DNA of 64,000 nucleotides. Origin: Nisaea nitritireducens. Lineage in GTDB: Bacteria > Pseudomonadota > Alphaproteobacteria > Thalassobaculales > Thalassobaculaceae. The stretch's first letter is position 1. Each line of letters starts with the position of its first letter. The notes beneath the pieces are model-generated. The model did not search any database. It saw only the letters and a list, made by a program, of their open reading frames with translations, and was not told where the DNA came from. The DNA lies in assembly GCF_014904795.1 (NCBI RefSeq), contig NZ_JACZFS010000048.1, positions 23,025 through 87,024 on the forward strand. Direction: 5' to 3'. Below, in pieces: positions 55,796-64,000 of the stretch. The translations under genes were made by a program, and so were the position numbers.

Positions 55796-56587
55796 ATGGG
55801 CAAGAAAGAAAACGGCCTTTCCAGAAAGGTCTACCAGCACGCGCTCTACGACCTTCAGGTCGAGCTGTGCCATCTGCAAGCCTGGTTCAAATCCTCCGGC
55901 GAAAGAGCGATTGTCGTTTTCGAAGGCCGCGATGCTGCCGGAAAAGGCGGTGTGATCAAGCGGATTACCGAGCGCGTCAGCCCGCGCGTCTTCCGCACCG
56001 TCGCCCTGCCGGCGCCGTCAGAACGGGAAAAGACCCAGCTGTACGCCCAGCGCTATATCCAGCACTTCCCGGCCGCCGGCGAAATCGTGCTGTTCGACCG
56101 CTCCTGGTACAATCGGGCCGGGGTCGAACGGGTGATGGGTTTCACCGATCAGGCTTCCGTGGACCGGTTCCTCGAAAGCACCGTGTTTTTCGAGCGCGAG
56201 ATCGCCTCGGCCGGGATCAAGCTGATCAAGTACTTCCTGCACGTTGGCAAGGAAGAGCAGGAGAAACGCTTCCTCTCCCGCATGACCGATCCGGTCAAAC
56301 ACTGGAAACTGAGTGGCATGGATCTCGATTCCTATCGGCTCTGGGACCAGTATTCAGCCGCCTATGACGACATGATTGGCTCTACGCACACGCTCGAGGC
56401 GCCGTGGTTCATCGTGGACGCCGACGACAAGAAACGCGCACGCCTGAACTGTATTTCCCACCTGCTCGACCAGTTCGACTACGAGAGAATCCCCTTCAAG
56501 GCTCCGGATCTGCCACCTCGTGAGCATTTGCCCAATGTCCCACCCGACCGGCCGCGCTATGGAACAACGATCCCCCAGCGCTTCTGA
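55796..56587 (+). CDS. ppk2: Polyphosphate kinase 2
   Basis: The 263-residue enzyme transfers phosphate between polyphosphate and nucleoside diphosphates. Walker A FEGRDAAGKGG, the FDRSWYNRAG Walker B/lid motif and KYFLHVGKEEQEKRF are the family's diagnostic segments. Single-domain length indicates a class I-type enzyme using GDP/ADP. It is probably transcribed with its own promoter 53 bases after the redox operon. Confidence 0.95.
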   Translation: MGKKENGLSRKVYQHALYDLQVELCHLQAWFKSSGERAIVVFEGRDAAGKGGVIKRITERVSPRVFRTVALPAPSEREKTQLYAQRYIQHFPAAGEIVLFDRSWYNRAGVERVMGFTDQASVDRFLESTVFFEREIASAGIKLIKYFLHVGKEEQEKRFLSRMTDPVKHWKLSGMDLDSYRLWDQYSAAYDDMIGSTHTLEAPWFIVDADDKKRARLNCISHLLDQFDYERIPFKAPDLPPREHLPNVPPDRPRYGTTIPQRF

Positions 56588-56688
56588 CCCTTCTTAGTTT
56601 CGCCAAGCGAAACCGAATTTCGAAAACACTTGTCGGCCTCCCCGGCTGTTCGATATGACATAGGAAAAGAACTTGGGAGGAATGAAGA

Positions 56689-57870
56689 GTGAAAGAGGCA
56701 GTCGTCCTTTCGACCGCCCGCACGGGGCTGGCAAAATCCTTTCGCGGCGCCTTCAATGACACCCACGGCGCGACCATGGCCGGGCATGCGCTCGAACATG
56801 CCGTCACGCGCGCCGGTGTCGCACCGGGCGAGATCGAGGATGTGATCCTCGGCTGCGGCCTGCCGGAAGCGGCTACGGGAAAGAATATCGCGCGGCTCTC
56901 GGCGATCCGCGCCGGCCTGCCGGTGACCGCCGGTGGCGTTACCGTAAACCGGTTCTGCTCGTCCGGCCTGCAAGCCATTGCCATGGCGGCCCAGCGCGTC
57001 ATCGTCGATGGCGTGCCGGTGATGGCGGCAGGCGGTGTTGAATCCATCAGTCTGACCCAAGCCAACCTGAACCAGACCCGGCTGGAAGAACCCTGGCTGA
57101 TGGAGCACAAGCCCGAGCTCTATCATTCCATGATCGAGACAGCGGACCTGGTGGCCTCCCGCTACGGCGTCAGCCGCGAGGATCAAGACGCCTATGCCCT
57201 GAAGAGCCAGCAGCGCACGGCAGCGGCCCAGGACGCCGGCAAGTTCGATGACGAGATCGTCCCGATCACCGTCGAGAAGCTGGTGAAGAACAAGGAAACC
57301 GGCGATGTCAGCCGGGAGACCGTCACCCTGACAAAAGACGAATGCAACCGGCCCGGCACCACGCCGGAAGGCCTCGCCGGCCTCGCGCCCGTGCGCGGCG
57401 ATGGGCATTTCATCACCGCCGGCAATTCCAGCCAGCTCTCGGACGGCGCTTCGGCCTGCATTATCATGGACGGCAAGCTTGCGGAGCAGCGCGGACTTGA
57501 GCCGCTCGGCATTTTCCGCGGCCTCGCCGCCGCGGGCTGCGAGCCGGACGAGATGGGCATCGGCCCGGTCTTCGCCGTGCCGCGCCTGTTGGAACGGACC
57601 GGCGTTAAACTGGAGGATATCGGCCTTTGGGAGCTGAACGAGGCCTTCGCCTCGCAGGTTCTCTATTGCCGCGATAAACTCGGTATTCCGGACGATATAC
57701 TGAACGTGAACGGCGGCTCGATCTCGATCGGCCATCCCTACGGGATGACCGGATCGCGCATGGTCGGGCACGCACTGATCGAAGGAAAGCGCCGCGGCGC
57801 GAAATATGTAGTGACCACGATGTGCGTCGGCGGCGGAATGGGCGTCGCCGGGCTCTTTGAAGTGGCATAA
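56689..57870 (+). CDS. Acetyl-CoA C-acyltransferase (thiolase)
   Basis: The 393-residue thiolase catalyses the last step of beta-oxidation or its reverse. The nucleophile Cys in [12 protein letters not shown], the His in [10 protein letters not shown] and the second Cys in CVGGGMG are all present. The GTG start at 56689 follows GGGAGG at 8 bases. Two acyl-CoA dehydrogenase genes follow closely, so this is an oxidation operon, though the acyl chain is unknown. Confidence 0.96.
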   Translation: MKEAVVLSTARTGLAKSFRGAFNDTHGATMAGHALEHAVTRAGVAPGEIEDVILGCGLPEAATGKNIARLSAIRAGLPVTAGGVTVNRFCSSGLQAIAMAAQRVIVDGVPVMAAGGVESISLTQANLNQTRLEEPWLMEHKPELYHSMIETADLVASRYGVSREDQDAYALKSQQRTAAAQDAGKFDDEIVPITVEKLVKNKETGDVSRETVTLTKDECNRPGTTPEGLAGLAPVRGDGHFITAGNSSQLSDGASACIIMDGKLAEQRGLEPLGIFRGLAAAGCEPDEMGIGPVFAVPRLLERTGVKLEDIGLWELNEAFASQVLYCRDKLGIPDDILNVNGGSISIGHPYGMTGSRMVGHALIEGKRRGAKYVVTTMCVGGGMGVAGLFEVA

Positions 57871-57882
57871 GGGAGCAGGCAA

Positions 57883-59082
57883 ATGGACTTGAATTTCACC
57901 CCGGAGGAACAGGCGTTTCGTGAAGAAGTACGCGCCTTCCTGCAGTCCGATCTTCCGGACGATATCCGGGCCAAGATGAAAGGCGGCAAACGCCTCGTCA
58001 AAGACGACTATTTCCGCTGGCACCAGGCGCTGTCCAAGCGCGGCTGGCTGGCTACGAACTGGCCGAAGGAATATGGCGGCCCCGGCTGGACCCCCGTGCA
58101 GAAGCATATCTTCGACGAGGAATGCTACTCCGCAGGCGGCCCGCGCATCCTGCCTTTCGGCGTGAACATGGTTGCCCCGGTGATCATGAAATTCGGCAGC
58201 CAGGAACAGAAGGACTATTACCTGCCGCGCATCCTCAACCTGACCGACTGGTGGTGTCAGGGCTATTCCGAACCGGGTGCCGGCTCCGACCTTGCCTCGC
58301 TCCGCTGCAGCGCCGTACGGGACGGCGATCATTATATCGTCAATGGCCAGAAGACCTGGACCACGCTCGGCCAGTATGCCGATCACATCTTCTGTCTGGT
58401 CCGCACCGATCCGGATGCGGCCAAGCCCCAGCAAGGCATCTCCTTCCTGCTGATCGACATGAAGACACCGGGCATCACCGTCCGTCCGATCATCCTGCTC
58501 GATGGCGAGCATGAGGTGAACGAGGTCTGGTTCGACGATGTGAAAGTGCCGGCCGAAAATATTGTCGGCGAAGAGAACAAAGGCTGGACCTACGCCAAGT
58601 ACCTGCTCACCCACGAGCGAACCGGCATCGCCAATGTCGGCGCCTCCAAGGCGGCCATGCTGCACCTGAAGGCAATCGCCCGCGACCAGATGAAGAACGG
58701 CCGCCCGCTGATCGAGGACCCGCTGTTCCGCAACCGCCTGGCCAAGGTGGAAATCGACCTGATGGCACTGGAGATGACAAACCTCCGTGTGCTGGCCGAA
58801 GTCCAGTCCGGCGGCGCGCCGGGTCTGGAAAGCTCGATCCTGAAGATCAGGGGCACCGAGATCCGCCAGGAGCTGACCGACCTCGCCCGACGGGCCCTCG
58901 GCCCGTACGCGCTGCCGTTCCAGTCTGAAGCGCTTGATGGCGGCTTCAACGGAGAGCCTGTCGGCCCGGATTACGCGGCACCGAAGGCCCAGCAGTATTT
59001 CAACATGCGCAAGCTCAGCATCTATGGCGGATCGAACGAGATCCAGAAGAACATCATCGCCAAGGCCGGGCTCGGACTCTAA
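57883..59082 (+). CDS. Acyl-CoA dehydrogenase (first of a pair)
   Basis: The 399-residue FAD enzyme removes two hydrogens from an acyl-CoA. The family's signatures QGYSEPGAGSDLASL and the C-terminal SIYGGSNEIQKNI are clear. It belongs to the subset encoded with a second, diverged dehydrogenase, which often forms a heterotetramer for bulky substrates. It lies 12 bases after the thiolase gene and 12 before its partner. Confidence 0.95.
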   Translation: MDLNFTPEEQAFREEVRAFLQSDLPDDIRAKMKGGKRLVKDDYFRWHQALSKRGWLATNWPKEYGGPGWTPVQKHIFDEECYSAGGPRILPFGVNMVAPVIMKFGSQEQKDYYLPRILNLTDWWCQGYSEPGAGSDLASLRCSAVRDGDHYIVNGQKTWTTLGQYADHIFCLVRTDPDAAKPQQGISFLLIDMKTPGITVRPIILLDGEHEVNEVWFDDVKVPAENIVGEENKGWTYAKYLLTHERTGIANVGASKAAMLHLKAIARDQMKNGRPLIEDPLFRNRLAKVEIDLMALEMTNLRVLAEVQSGGAPGLESSILKIRGTEIRQELTDLARRALGPYALPFQSEALDGGFNGEPVGPDYAAPKAQQYFNMRKLSIYGGSNEIQKNIIAKAGLGL

Positions 59083-59094
59083 GGGATCAGTAAC

Positions 59095-60237
59095 ATGGAT
59101 TTTTCGCTCAGCGAAGAGCAGCGGATGCTCAAGGACACGGTCGAGCGCCTGGTACGCGAGACCTATGATTTCGAAAAACGGCAGAAGATTGCCGACAGCG
59201 AGGAAGGCTTCTCCCGGGAGGTCTGGGGCCAGCTTGCCGAGCTCGGCCTGCTCGGCGTGCCGTTCCCGGAAGATTTCGGCGGCCTTGGCGGCGGCGGCAT
59301 CGATCTGATGATCGTCGGCGAGGCGATGGGCCAGGGTCTGGTGGTCGAACCCTATCTCGCAACCGTGGTGCTCGGTGGCGGGCTGGTCGAACTACTCGGC
59401 TCCGACACCCAGAAGGAAGAGATCCTCGGCGCCGTGGTTGGTGGCGAGAAACTGCTGGCCTTCGCCCATGGCGAGCCGGACAGCCGCTACGAGACCGCCC
59501 ATGTCCGCGCCACGGCCGAGAAAGTCGGCGGTGGCTGGAAACTCACCGGGCGCAAGTCCGTGGTGCTCAATGGCGGCGAAGCGGACACACTGATCGTCTC
59601 CGCCCGCGTCAGCGGCGCTCATGACGACGAGGACGGCATCGGCCTGTTCCTGGTGGGCAAGGACGCGGCCAACCTGAAGCTGCACAGCACGCCGGCCATC
59701 GACGGCACCCGTGTCGCCGAAATCGCACTCGACGGTGTCGAGATCGCCGAGGACGCGGTACTCGGCACGCCGGGCGCCTGCTTCCACGCCATCGAGGAAG
59801 TGCTGGCCCGCGCCGTCATCCTGTTGTCCGGCGAAGCGGTCGGCGCCATGAACATGGCGGTCGATACGACGGTCGAATACCTGAAGACCCGTAAGCAGTT
59901 CGGCAAGGCCCTCAGCCAGTTCCAGGTGCTGCAGCACCGGGCCGTCGAAATGCGGATCGCGCTGGAGGAAGCCCGGTCGCTGGCCATCCTGGCCGCCGCC
60001 CGTCTGGGCGAGCCCCGGGACGTGCGAGAGCTTGCGGTCAGCGCCGCCAAGTCCGGCATCGGCCGTCACGCCCGCTTTGTCGGCGAGCAGGCCGTCCAGC
60101 TGCATGGTGGCATCGGTATGACCTGGGAAGTCCCGGTCGCGCATTACACCAAGCGGCTGGTCATGCTCGACCACCTGTTCGGCGATACCGACCACCACCA
60201 GGAACGCTTCGCCACCCTCTCCGACGCGGCGGCTTAA
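59095..60237 (+). CDS. Acyl-CoA dehydrogenase (second of a pair)
   Basis: The 380-residue protein is a diverged acyl-CoA dehydrogenase with DFSLSEEQRMLKD at the start, RKQFGKALSQFQVLQHRAVEMRI and HGGIGMTWEVPVAHYTKRL. The usual SEPxAGSD FAD motif is reduced to AHGEPDSRYET, as seen in beta subunits of alpha2beta2 enzymes. It probably pairs with the preceding dehydrogenase. Substrate unknown, perhaps a ring-bearing or branched acyl-CoA. Confidence 0.93.
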   Translation: MDFSLSEEQRMLKDTVERLVRETYDFEKRQKIADSEEGFSREVWGQLAELGLLGVPFPEDFGGLGGGGIDLMIVGEAMGQGLVVEPYLATVVLGGGLVELLGSDTQKEEILGAVVGGEKLLAFAHGEPDSRYETAHVRATAEKVGGGWKLTGRKSVVLNGGEADTLIVSARVSGAHDDEDGIGLFLVGKDAANLKLHSTPAIDGTRVAEIALDGVEIAEDAVLGTPGACFHAIEEVLARAVILLSGEAVGAMNMAVDTTVEYLKTRKQFGKALSQFQVLQHRAVEMRIALEEARSLAILAAARLGEPRDVRELAVSAAKSGIGRHARFVGEQAVQLHGGIGMTWEVPVAHYTKRLVMLDHLFGDTDHHQERFATLSDAAA

Positions 60238-60260
60238 GCGCTTCCATCAAAGTATAAACC

Positions 60261-60342
60261 GTCATCCCGTCGAAAAACGGGACCCAGGGATCGTGGATCC
60301 TGTCCTTTGATCCCCTGGGTCCCGCATCAAGTGCGGGATGAC
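60261..60342. repeat. REP-like double palindrome
   Basis: An 82-base element starts GTCATCCCG and ends CGGGATGAC. Its outer and inner arms (CGGGACCCAGGGATC and GATCCCCTGGGTCCCG) pair over most of its length, and each half folds into its own small hairpin. This GTCATCCCG..GGGTCCCG type is widely dispersed in alphaproteobacterial genomes. It lies between the dehydrogenase and HAD genes and may stabilise or end transcripts. Confidence 0.8.
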
Positions 60343-60438
60343 AGTTTTGTTTTAGCTTTCAGGCATCGGTCATCCACCGGTGACAGCCGCACCGAAATTG
60401 CCTAAACCGGAGCACCCTTGTCCTGACCGGAAGCGCTC

Positions 60439-61101
60439 ATGTTCTCCGCCATCATCTTCGACTGCGACGGCGTCCTCATCAATTCCGAGTCGATCCTCAG
60501 AGACTATTACCGCCGCTTTCTCGCGGGGCTCGGCCTGCATTACGACCCGCATGCCTACAGCAAGCGCTTCAAAGGCAAGGCCTGGCCGCAATTCCAGGCG
60601 CTGCTCGAGGAAGAATATCGGGAGACCTTCGGCAGGCCGCTGCCCGAAGGCAGCTATGACGGCATCAAGGAAGGAACCTGGGCGGAATACCAGCGGTCGC
60701 TGAGCCCCACCGATGGCATCGACATTTTGCTTGGCAGCATCACACGTCCCAAAGCCGTTGCCTCGAACAGCCATGCCGCGTCGCTTGAGCGTAAATTGCG
60801 CCATACAGGTCTTATCGAGCATTTCGCCCCGCACCTGATCTCCCTCGAAGACGTCGAAAACGGCAAACCGGCCCCGGATATGTTCCTCCTCGCCGCCGAG
60901 CGGCTCGGTGCCGCGCCGGAGACGTGCCTGATCATCGAGGACAGCGTGACCGGTGTCACCGCCGGCGCCGCAGCGGGCATGACCGTCTGGGGCTATGTTG
61001 GCGAAAGTGACGGCGATCTGGACCTGCCGGAGATGCTCCGGGAAGCCGGAGCGAGCGACATCTTCGCCCATCACGACGAGATCCGCGCAAAGCTGCCATG
61101 A
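60439..61101 (+). CDS. HAD-IA phosphatase (first of tandem pair)
   Basis: The 220-residue beta-phosphoglucomutase/phosphoglycolate-phosphatase type HAD hydrolase has FDCDGVLINSE, the Ser of ASNSHAASL, KPAPDMF and IIEDSVTG. It is a close paralogue of the next gene, sharing the first 14 residues and the C-terminal EAGASDxFAHHDEIR almost exactly. Substrate unknown, probably a small sugar phosphate. Confidence 0.9.
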   Translation: MFSAIIFDCDGVLINSESILRDYYRRFLAGLGLHYDPHAYSKRFKGKAWPQFQALLEEEYRETFGRPLPEGSYDGIKEGTWAEYQRSLSPTDGIDILLGSITRPKAVASNSHAASLERKLRHTGLIEHFAPHLISLEDVENGKPAPDMFLLAAERLGAAPETCLIIEDSVTGVTAGAAAGMTVWGYVGESDGDLDLPEMLREAGASDIFAHHDEIRAKLP

Positions 61102-61187
61102 TCAGCAGACCGGTGACAGAACCGGCGTAATCCCGTATTTGGAGAGGCCCTCGGAACCGCGATCAGCTACCCGCGAAAGGGCCTTCC

Positions 61188-61850
61188 ATGTTTTCCGCCA
61201 TTATCTTCGACTGCGACGGCGTTCTGGTGAATTCCGAATCGATTCATGTCGCCCTGGAACTGAAACATTTGGCCGCCCTTGGCCTGACCTATGACCGCTC
61301 TGACTATGTGCACCGGTTTAAGGGCAGATCCTGGCCCGATTTTCTTTCGATCCTCTCCAGCGACCATGAGGCGGCTTTCGGCACGCCTCTGCCCGAGCAT
61401 TTTTCCGGTGGGCTCTCCAGCGCTACATGGAAAGCGTTCGAGACCGAACTGGTGGCCATGGAAGGCGCCGCGGCCCTGCTTGGCGGTATCTCTCATCCTC
61501 TAGCCGTCGCCTCCTCCAGCGGCCACAAGGCGCTCCGGACCAAGCTGGAAATGACCGCCCTGCTGGATTTCTTCGATCCTCACGTAGTCTCAAGCGATCA
61601 TGTAGAGAAAGCGAAACCGGCCCCCGACATCTTCCTTCACGCAGCGGAAAAGCTCGGCGTCACGCCAGATCTCTGCCTCGTCATCGAAGACAGCGTGAAC
61701 GGCGTTCTCGGCGCCCGTGCGGCCGGAATGACAGCCTGGGGATATACGGGCGATGCGGAAGGAGAAGCCAGCCTCCCCGCACGCCTGAAAGAAGCTGGCG
61801 CGAGCGACGTGTTCGCCCATCACGACGAGATCCGGCAACAGCTCGGCTGA
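61188..61850 (+). CDS. HAD-IA phosphatase (second of tandem pair)
   Basis: This 220-residue protein has the same length and motifs as its neighbour (FDCDGVLVNSE, AVASSSGHK, KPAPDIF, VIEDSVNG). The middle cap domain has diverged (SDHEAAFGTPLPEHFSGG), which suggests that the duplicate has changed substrate. The genes are 86 bases apart. Confidence 0.9.
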   Translation: MFSAIIFDCDGVLVNSESIHVALELKHLAALGLTYDRSDYVHRFKGRSWPDFLSILSSDHEAAFGTPLPEHFSGGLSSATWKAFETELVAMEGAAALLGGISHPLAVASSSGHKALRTKLEMTALLDFFDPHVVSSDHVEKAKPAPDIFLHAAEKLGVTPDLCLVIEDSVNGVLGARAAGMTAWGYTGDAEGEASLPARLKEAGASDVFAHHDEIRQQLG

Positions 61851-61887
61851 CCGCATTCAATGACGCAGCGATAACGAACGAGCCACC

Positions 61888-61965
61888 TTCCTGCTTTCGC
61901 AGGAATGACGACAGGGAAGGAAGGGACGCATACAAAAGTCGTCATCCTCGCGCACGCGGGGACCC
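61888..61965. repeat. Left inverted repeat flanking the GIY-YIG gene
   Basis: The 78-base repeat starts TTCCTGCTTTCGCAGGAATG (itself a hairpin) and runs to GCGGGGACCC. Much of it recurs in inverted orientation at 62339-62430. It lies just after the second HAD gene and before the GIY-YIG stop. Confidence 0.75.
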
Positions 61966-61987
61966 AGAAGATCGAAGGGCAGCGCTT

Positions 61988-62272
61988 CTAAAGCAGCTGT
62001 GTGTAGAGATCGTGCCATCGCGGATTGTGGCGTTCGATCATCTCAAGCTTCCAGCGCCGCCGCCATTTCTTCACCTGCCGTTCTCGCCGGATCGCACTGT
62101 CCATTGAATCGTGTGGTTCGAAATAGACAAGCGTCCGTATGCGGTACTGGGCGGTGAAACCGGGCACGCGTCCCGATCTGTGCTGGGAAACCCGGCCGGC
62201 AAGATCCGACGTCACTCCAGTATAGAGCGTTCCGTTCCGCTTGCTCGCGAGGATGTAGACAAAAGGCTGCAT
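61988..62272 (-). CDS. GIY-YIG nuclease-family protein (COG2827/YhbQ type)
   Basis: The 94-residue single-domain protein has FVYILASKRNGTLYTGVTSDLAGRV (GIY-YIG core, YTGVT version) and RRERQVKKWRRRWKLEMIE, the family's standard C-terminal helix. The catalytic Arg (RVSQH region) and Glu are in place. It is framed by inverted repeats of the REP type. The biological role of this small subfamily is uncertain. Confidence 0.9.
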   Translation of the reverse strand: MQPFVYILASKRNGTLYTGVTSDLAGRVSQHRSGRVPGFTAQYRIRTLVYFEPHDSMDSAIRRERQVKKWRRRWKLEMIERHNPRWHDLYTQLL

Positions 62273-62338
62273 AGCTATTGCATGGGAGGGGCAGCGGTTC
62301 TTTTACCTTTCGTCGCAGGGCTGATTTTACGACCCCCA

Positions 62339-62430
62339 GGGTCCCCGCGTCCGCGAGGATGACGATTTTTGTATGGGGTCTTTTGTATGGGGTCGCTCCT
62401 CCCCAACCGTCATTCCTGCGAAAGCAGGAA
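62339..62430. repeat. Right inverted repeat flanking the GIY-YIG gene
   Basis: The 92-base repeat is the reverse complement of the left copy over two blocks: GGGTCCCCGCG..GCGAGGATGACGA and CGTCATTCCTGCGAAAGCAG. It differs by an internal tandem duplication of TTTTGTATGGGGTC (62367-62380 and 62381-62394) that the left copy has only once, in altered form. Confidence 0.75.
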
Positions 62431-62517
62431 CCTGGGGAGCATAGGGGCTGCTCTTCGGAAGGAAACGCACGAAACCGGATCAGCAAGCAAAAGAGGTTGT
62501 TGGGATAAACCCCGGTA

Positions 62518-62976
62518 CTACCCCAGTTCCATCTCTGCCATCGCAATGCGGGCATCGTGGAAGCGCGGGTTCAGGGCGAGGCACTGCTCGTAGCAGGTCC
62601 GGGCATGGTCCTTGTTGCCGGCAGCATCGAACACCTGACCGAGGGTGAACCAGGGGTCCGGATCGGAGGGATTGAGGTAGATGGCGCGATTGAGGGCGGT
62701 CGCCGCAGGCTCCAGCCAGCCGGCCTCGAAGCAGGTCAGGCCGAGTTGACGCTGGTGGTCCGCATCCGTGGGGTCCAGCAAGGCGGCCTGGCCGACCAGC
62801 TGCGCGGCCTCTTCATGCCGGCCATTCTGCATCGCCAGGATGCTCTTGACGTGGAGCGAGCGCGGGCTTTCCGGCTGGTCTTTCGTGACCCGCCGATAAA
62901 GGTTCTCCAGCCGTGCCGTGCCAATATTCACCACCCGCCCCACTCGGGACGGGTTGTCTTGCGAGGTCCGTTCCAT
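62518..62976 (-). CDS. TPR-repeat protein
   Basis: The 152-residue protein has about three tetratricopeptide repeats (LHVKSILAMQNGRHEEAAQLV, RQLGLTCFEAGWLEPAATAL, WFTLGQVFDAAGNKDHARTCYEQ, about residues 40-148). No signal peptide or enzyme domain is present, so it is likely a soluble adaptor. It lies 48 bases after mtnP on the same strand. Partner unknown. Confidence 0.85.
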   Translation of the reverse strand: MERTSQDNPSRVGRVVNIGTARLENLYRRVTKDQPESPRSLHVKSILAMQNGRHEEAAQLVGQAALLDPTDADHQRQLGLTCFEAGWLEPAATALNRAIYLNPSDPDPWFTLGQVFDAAGNKDHARTCYEQCLALNPRFHDARIAMAEMELG

Positions 62977-63024
62977 GACGGCTCCACCTTAACCCGCCCG
63001 GACGCAGAGTGCCACCGGGGAGCG

Positions 63025-63912
63025 TCAGCCACCCAGAACGCGGCCAGCCACGGCATCCAGTTTTGCCACCAGTTCGGGGTCGCGGGCCTCGGGATGGGTG
63101 ATAAGGGCGAACTGCAGCGCGTTGTCGCCGCCCTGCTCGTCAACCTCCGGCCGCTTCGCCAGCATCGGGGCCACGGTGCGGACCAGATCGCGGGCCTTTT
63201 CCGCATTTCCGGTCAGGACCTTGATCACCTGTTCGACGGTCACACTGTCATGATCCGGATGCCAGCAATCGTAATCGGTGACCATGGCGACGGTGGCGTA
63301 GGGGATCTCCGCCTCACGAGCCAGTTTCGCCTCGGGCATGTTGGTCATGCCGACCACGTCACAGCCCCATGAGCGGTAAAGCGTGCTCTCGGCGAAGGTC
63401 GAGAATTGCGGGCCTTCCATGCAGATATAGGTCCCGTTCACATCGTGCGGCAGTCCGAGGCGCTTGCAGGCCTCTGCCAGTGCGGCCTGGAGCCTTTCGG
63501 CGACCGGATGGGAGAACGAGACGTGAGCCGCGCAGCCATTCGTGTAGAAGGTCTTCTCGCGAGCGAAGGTGCGATCGATGAACTGGTCGATCAGCACGAA
63601 ATGGCCGGGCGCGTATTCTGCCTTGAGAGAGCCGACGGCGCTGAGCGAGATGATATCGGTCACCCCGGCCCGCTTCATGACGTCGATGTTGGCGCGGTAA
63701 TTGATCCCGCTCGGGTTCAGTTTGTGCCCCCGACCGTGGCGTGGCAGGAAGACCAGTTTCTGACCGTCCAGCTCTCCAAAGAGAAGCTGGTCCGACGGTG
63801 TACCGAAAGGCGAGGACATCGTTTCCCAGCGCGTGTTGGAGAGACCGTCGATCTCGTAGATCCCGCTGCCGCCGATAAAGCCGAGAACCGCGTCACGCGT
63901 CAGTGCCGTCAT
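63025..63912 (-). CDS. mtnP: S-methyl-5'-thioadenosine phosphorylase
   Basis: This enzyme splits methylthioadenosine with phosphate to adenine and 5-methylthioribose-1-phosphate in the methionine salvage pathway. The N-terminal GFIGGSGIYEIDG, FLPRHGRGHKLNPSGINYRANI (phosphate-binding His), CMEGPQFSTFAES and VVGMTNMPEAKLAREAEIPYA are typical. The ATG at 63912 is 9 bases after GGAAGG; a TTG three codons earlier is too close to it. Other mtn genes are not in view; the window ends 88 bases beyond. Confidence 0.96.
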   Translation of the reverse strand: MTALTRDAVLGFIGGSGIYEIDGLSNTRWETMSSPFGTPSDQLLFGELDGQKLVFLPRHGRGHKLNPSGINYRANIDVMKRAGVTDIISLSAVGSLKAEYAPGHFVLIDQFIDRTFAREKTFYTNGCAAHVSFSHPVAERLQAALAEACKRLGLPHDVNGTYICMEGPQFSTFAESTLYRSWGCDVVGMTNMPEAKLAREAEIPYATVAMVTDYDCWHPDHDSVTVEQVIKVLTGNAEKARDLVRTVAPMLAKRPEVDEQGGDNALQFALITHPEARDPELVAKLDAVAGRVLGG

Positions 63913-64000
63913 GGAATGCAACCTTCCTGCAGAAACAATTCGGCTCTCTGCCTAGCGGATGGCTGCGTCCTTGCCAACGGCAAAAGAAAAGGGAGCGGGC

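Noticed and set aside
56557..58665. 702-codon open frame antisense to the thiolase and dehydrogenase genes
   Set aside because: It is antisense to clear enzymes, with no motif, ribosome site or homology evident.
1..64000. CRISPR array, tRNA, rRNA or prophage
   Set aside because: No regularly spaced direct repeats, tRNA-like cloverleaf, rRNA sequence or phage structural genes were recognised by eye; a covariance search would be needed to exclude small RNAs.

Overview
The window reads as chromosome from a GC-rich, probably marine, alphaproteobacterium of the Rhodospirillales/Thalassobaculales type (inference). The support is the set of alphaproteobacterial-style genes (intracellular PHA depolymerase, PhoX, the imelysin/di-haem oxidase/DUF1513 set, bioMNY), the high GC, and dispersed GTCATCCCG-type palindromes. 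No rRNA, tRNA, CRISPR array, prophage or intact insertion sequence was recognised. Genes are packed in short operons, many joined by ATGA or TAATG overlaps.

Layout. 1-5135: iron and redox genes (di-haem oxidoreductase fragment, imelysin, DUF1513, cytochrome c, a terminator, then a convergent ChaN-like pair). 5313-9303: a possible 42-codon gene, then a coupled operon of two DUF1538 membrane proteins, a P-II-like protein and a CBS protein, then an MFS carrier with a His-rich tail. 9362-12870: gloA, dgoA, znuA with a Zur-like palindrome, znuB without znuC, and a RidA protein. 12987-19063: a PleD-like diguanylate cyclase, thioesterase/hydrolase/MarR, and a PhnD-like lipoprotein beside a histidine kinase. 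19060-27154: the histidine utilisation locus hutC-hutF divergent from hutI-hutH-hutU and a second lyase with an altered MIO motif, around a perfect palindromic operator.

27233-35450: msrQ, a lone pstB, a DsbA-family isomerase, PhoX, and a response regulator with a large hybrid kinase. 35662-41115: a DUF2946 protein with a FecBCD-type ABC importer, then bioM-bioN-bioY ending at a strong terminator. 41178-47753: several unusual proteins (a lysine-less Cys/Met-enzyme homologue, an unknown 380-residue protein, a ThDP enzyme, PhaZ, and a trypsin-like PDZ protein that appears to have lost its catalytic triad). 48304-51803: a HAD phosphatase, malate synthase G, a DUF123 protein and a small acidic protein.

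52179-55742 holds a soluble chemoreceptor and then a tight five-gene membrane redox operon: two tiny membrane proteins, a ferric-reductase/Rieske fusion, a Cys-motif membrane protein and another small membrane protein. This is the best candidate here for an undescribed system. 55796-60237 carries PPK2 and a thiolase with two acyl-CoA dehydrogenases. 60261-63912 holds REP-like palindromes, a tandem pair of HAD phosphatases, a GIY-YIG gene bracketed by inverted repeats, a TPR protein and mtnP.

Functional themes are metal handling (iron, zinc), phosphate (PstB, PhoX, PPK2), histidine and fatty-acid catabolism, carbon storage, and signal transduction.
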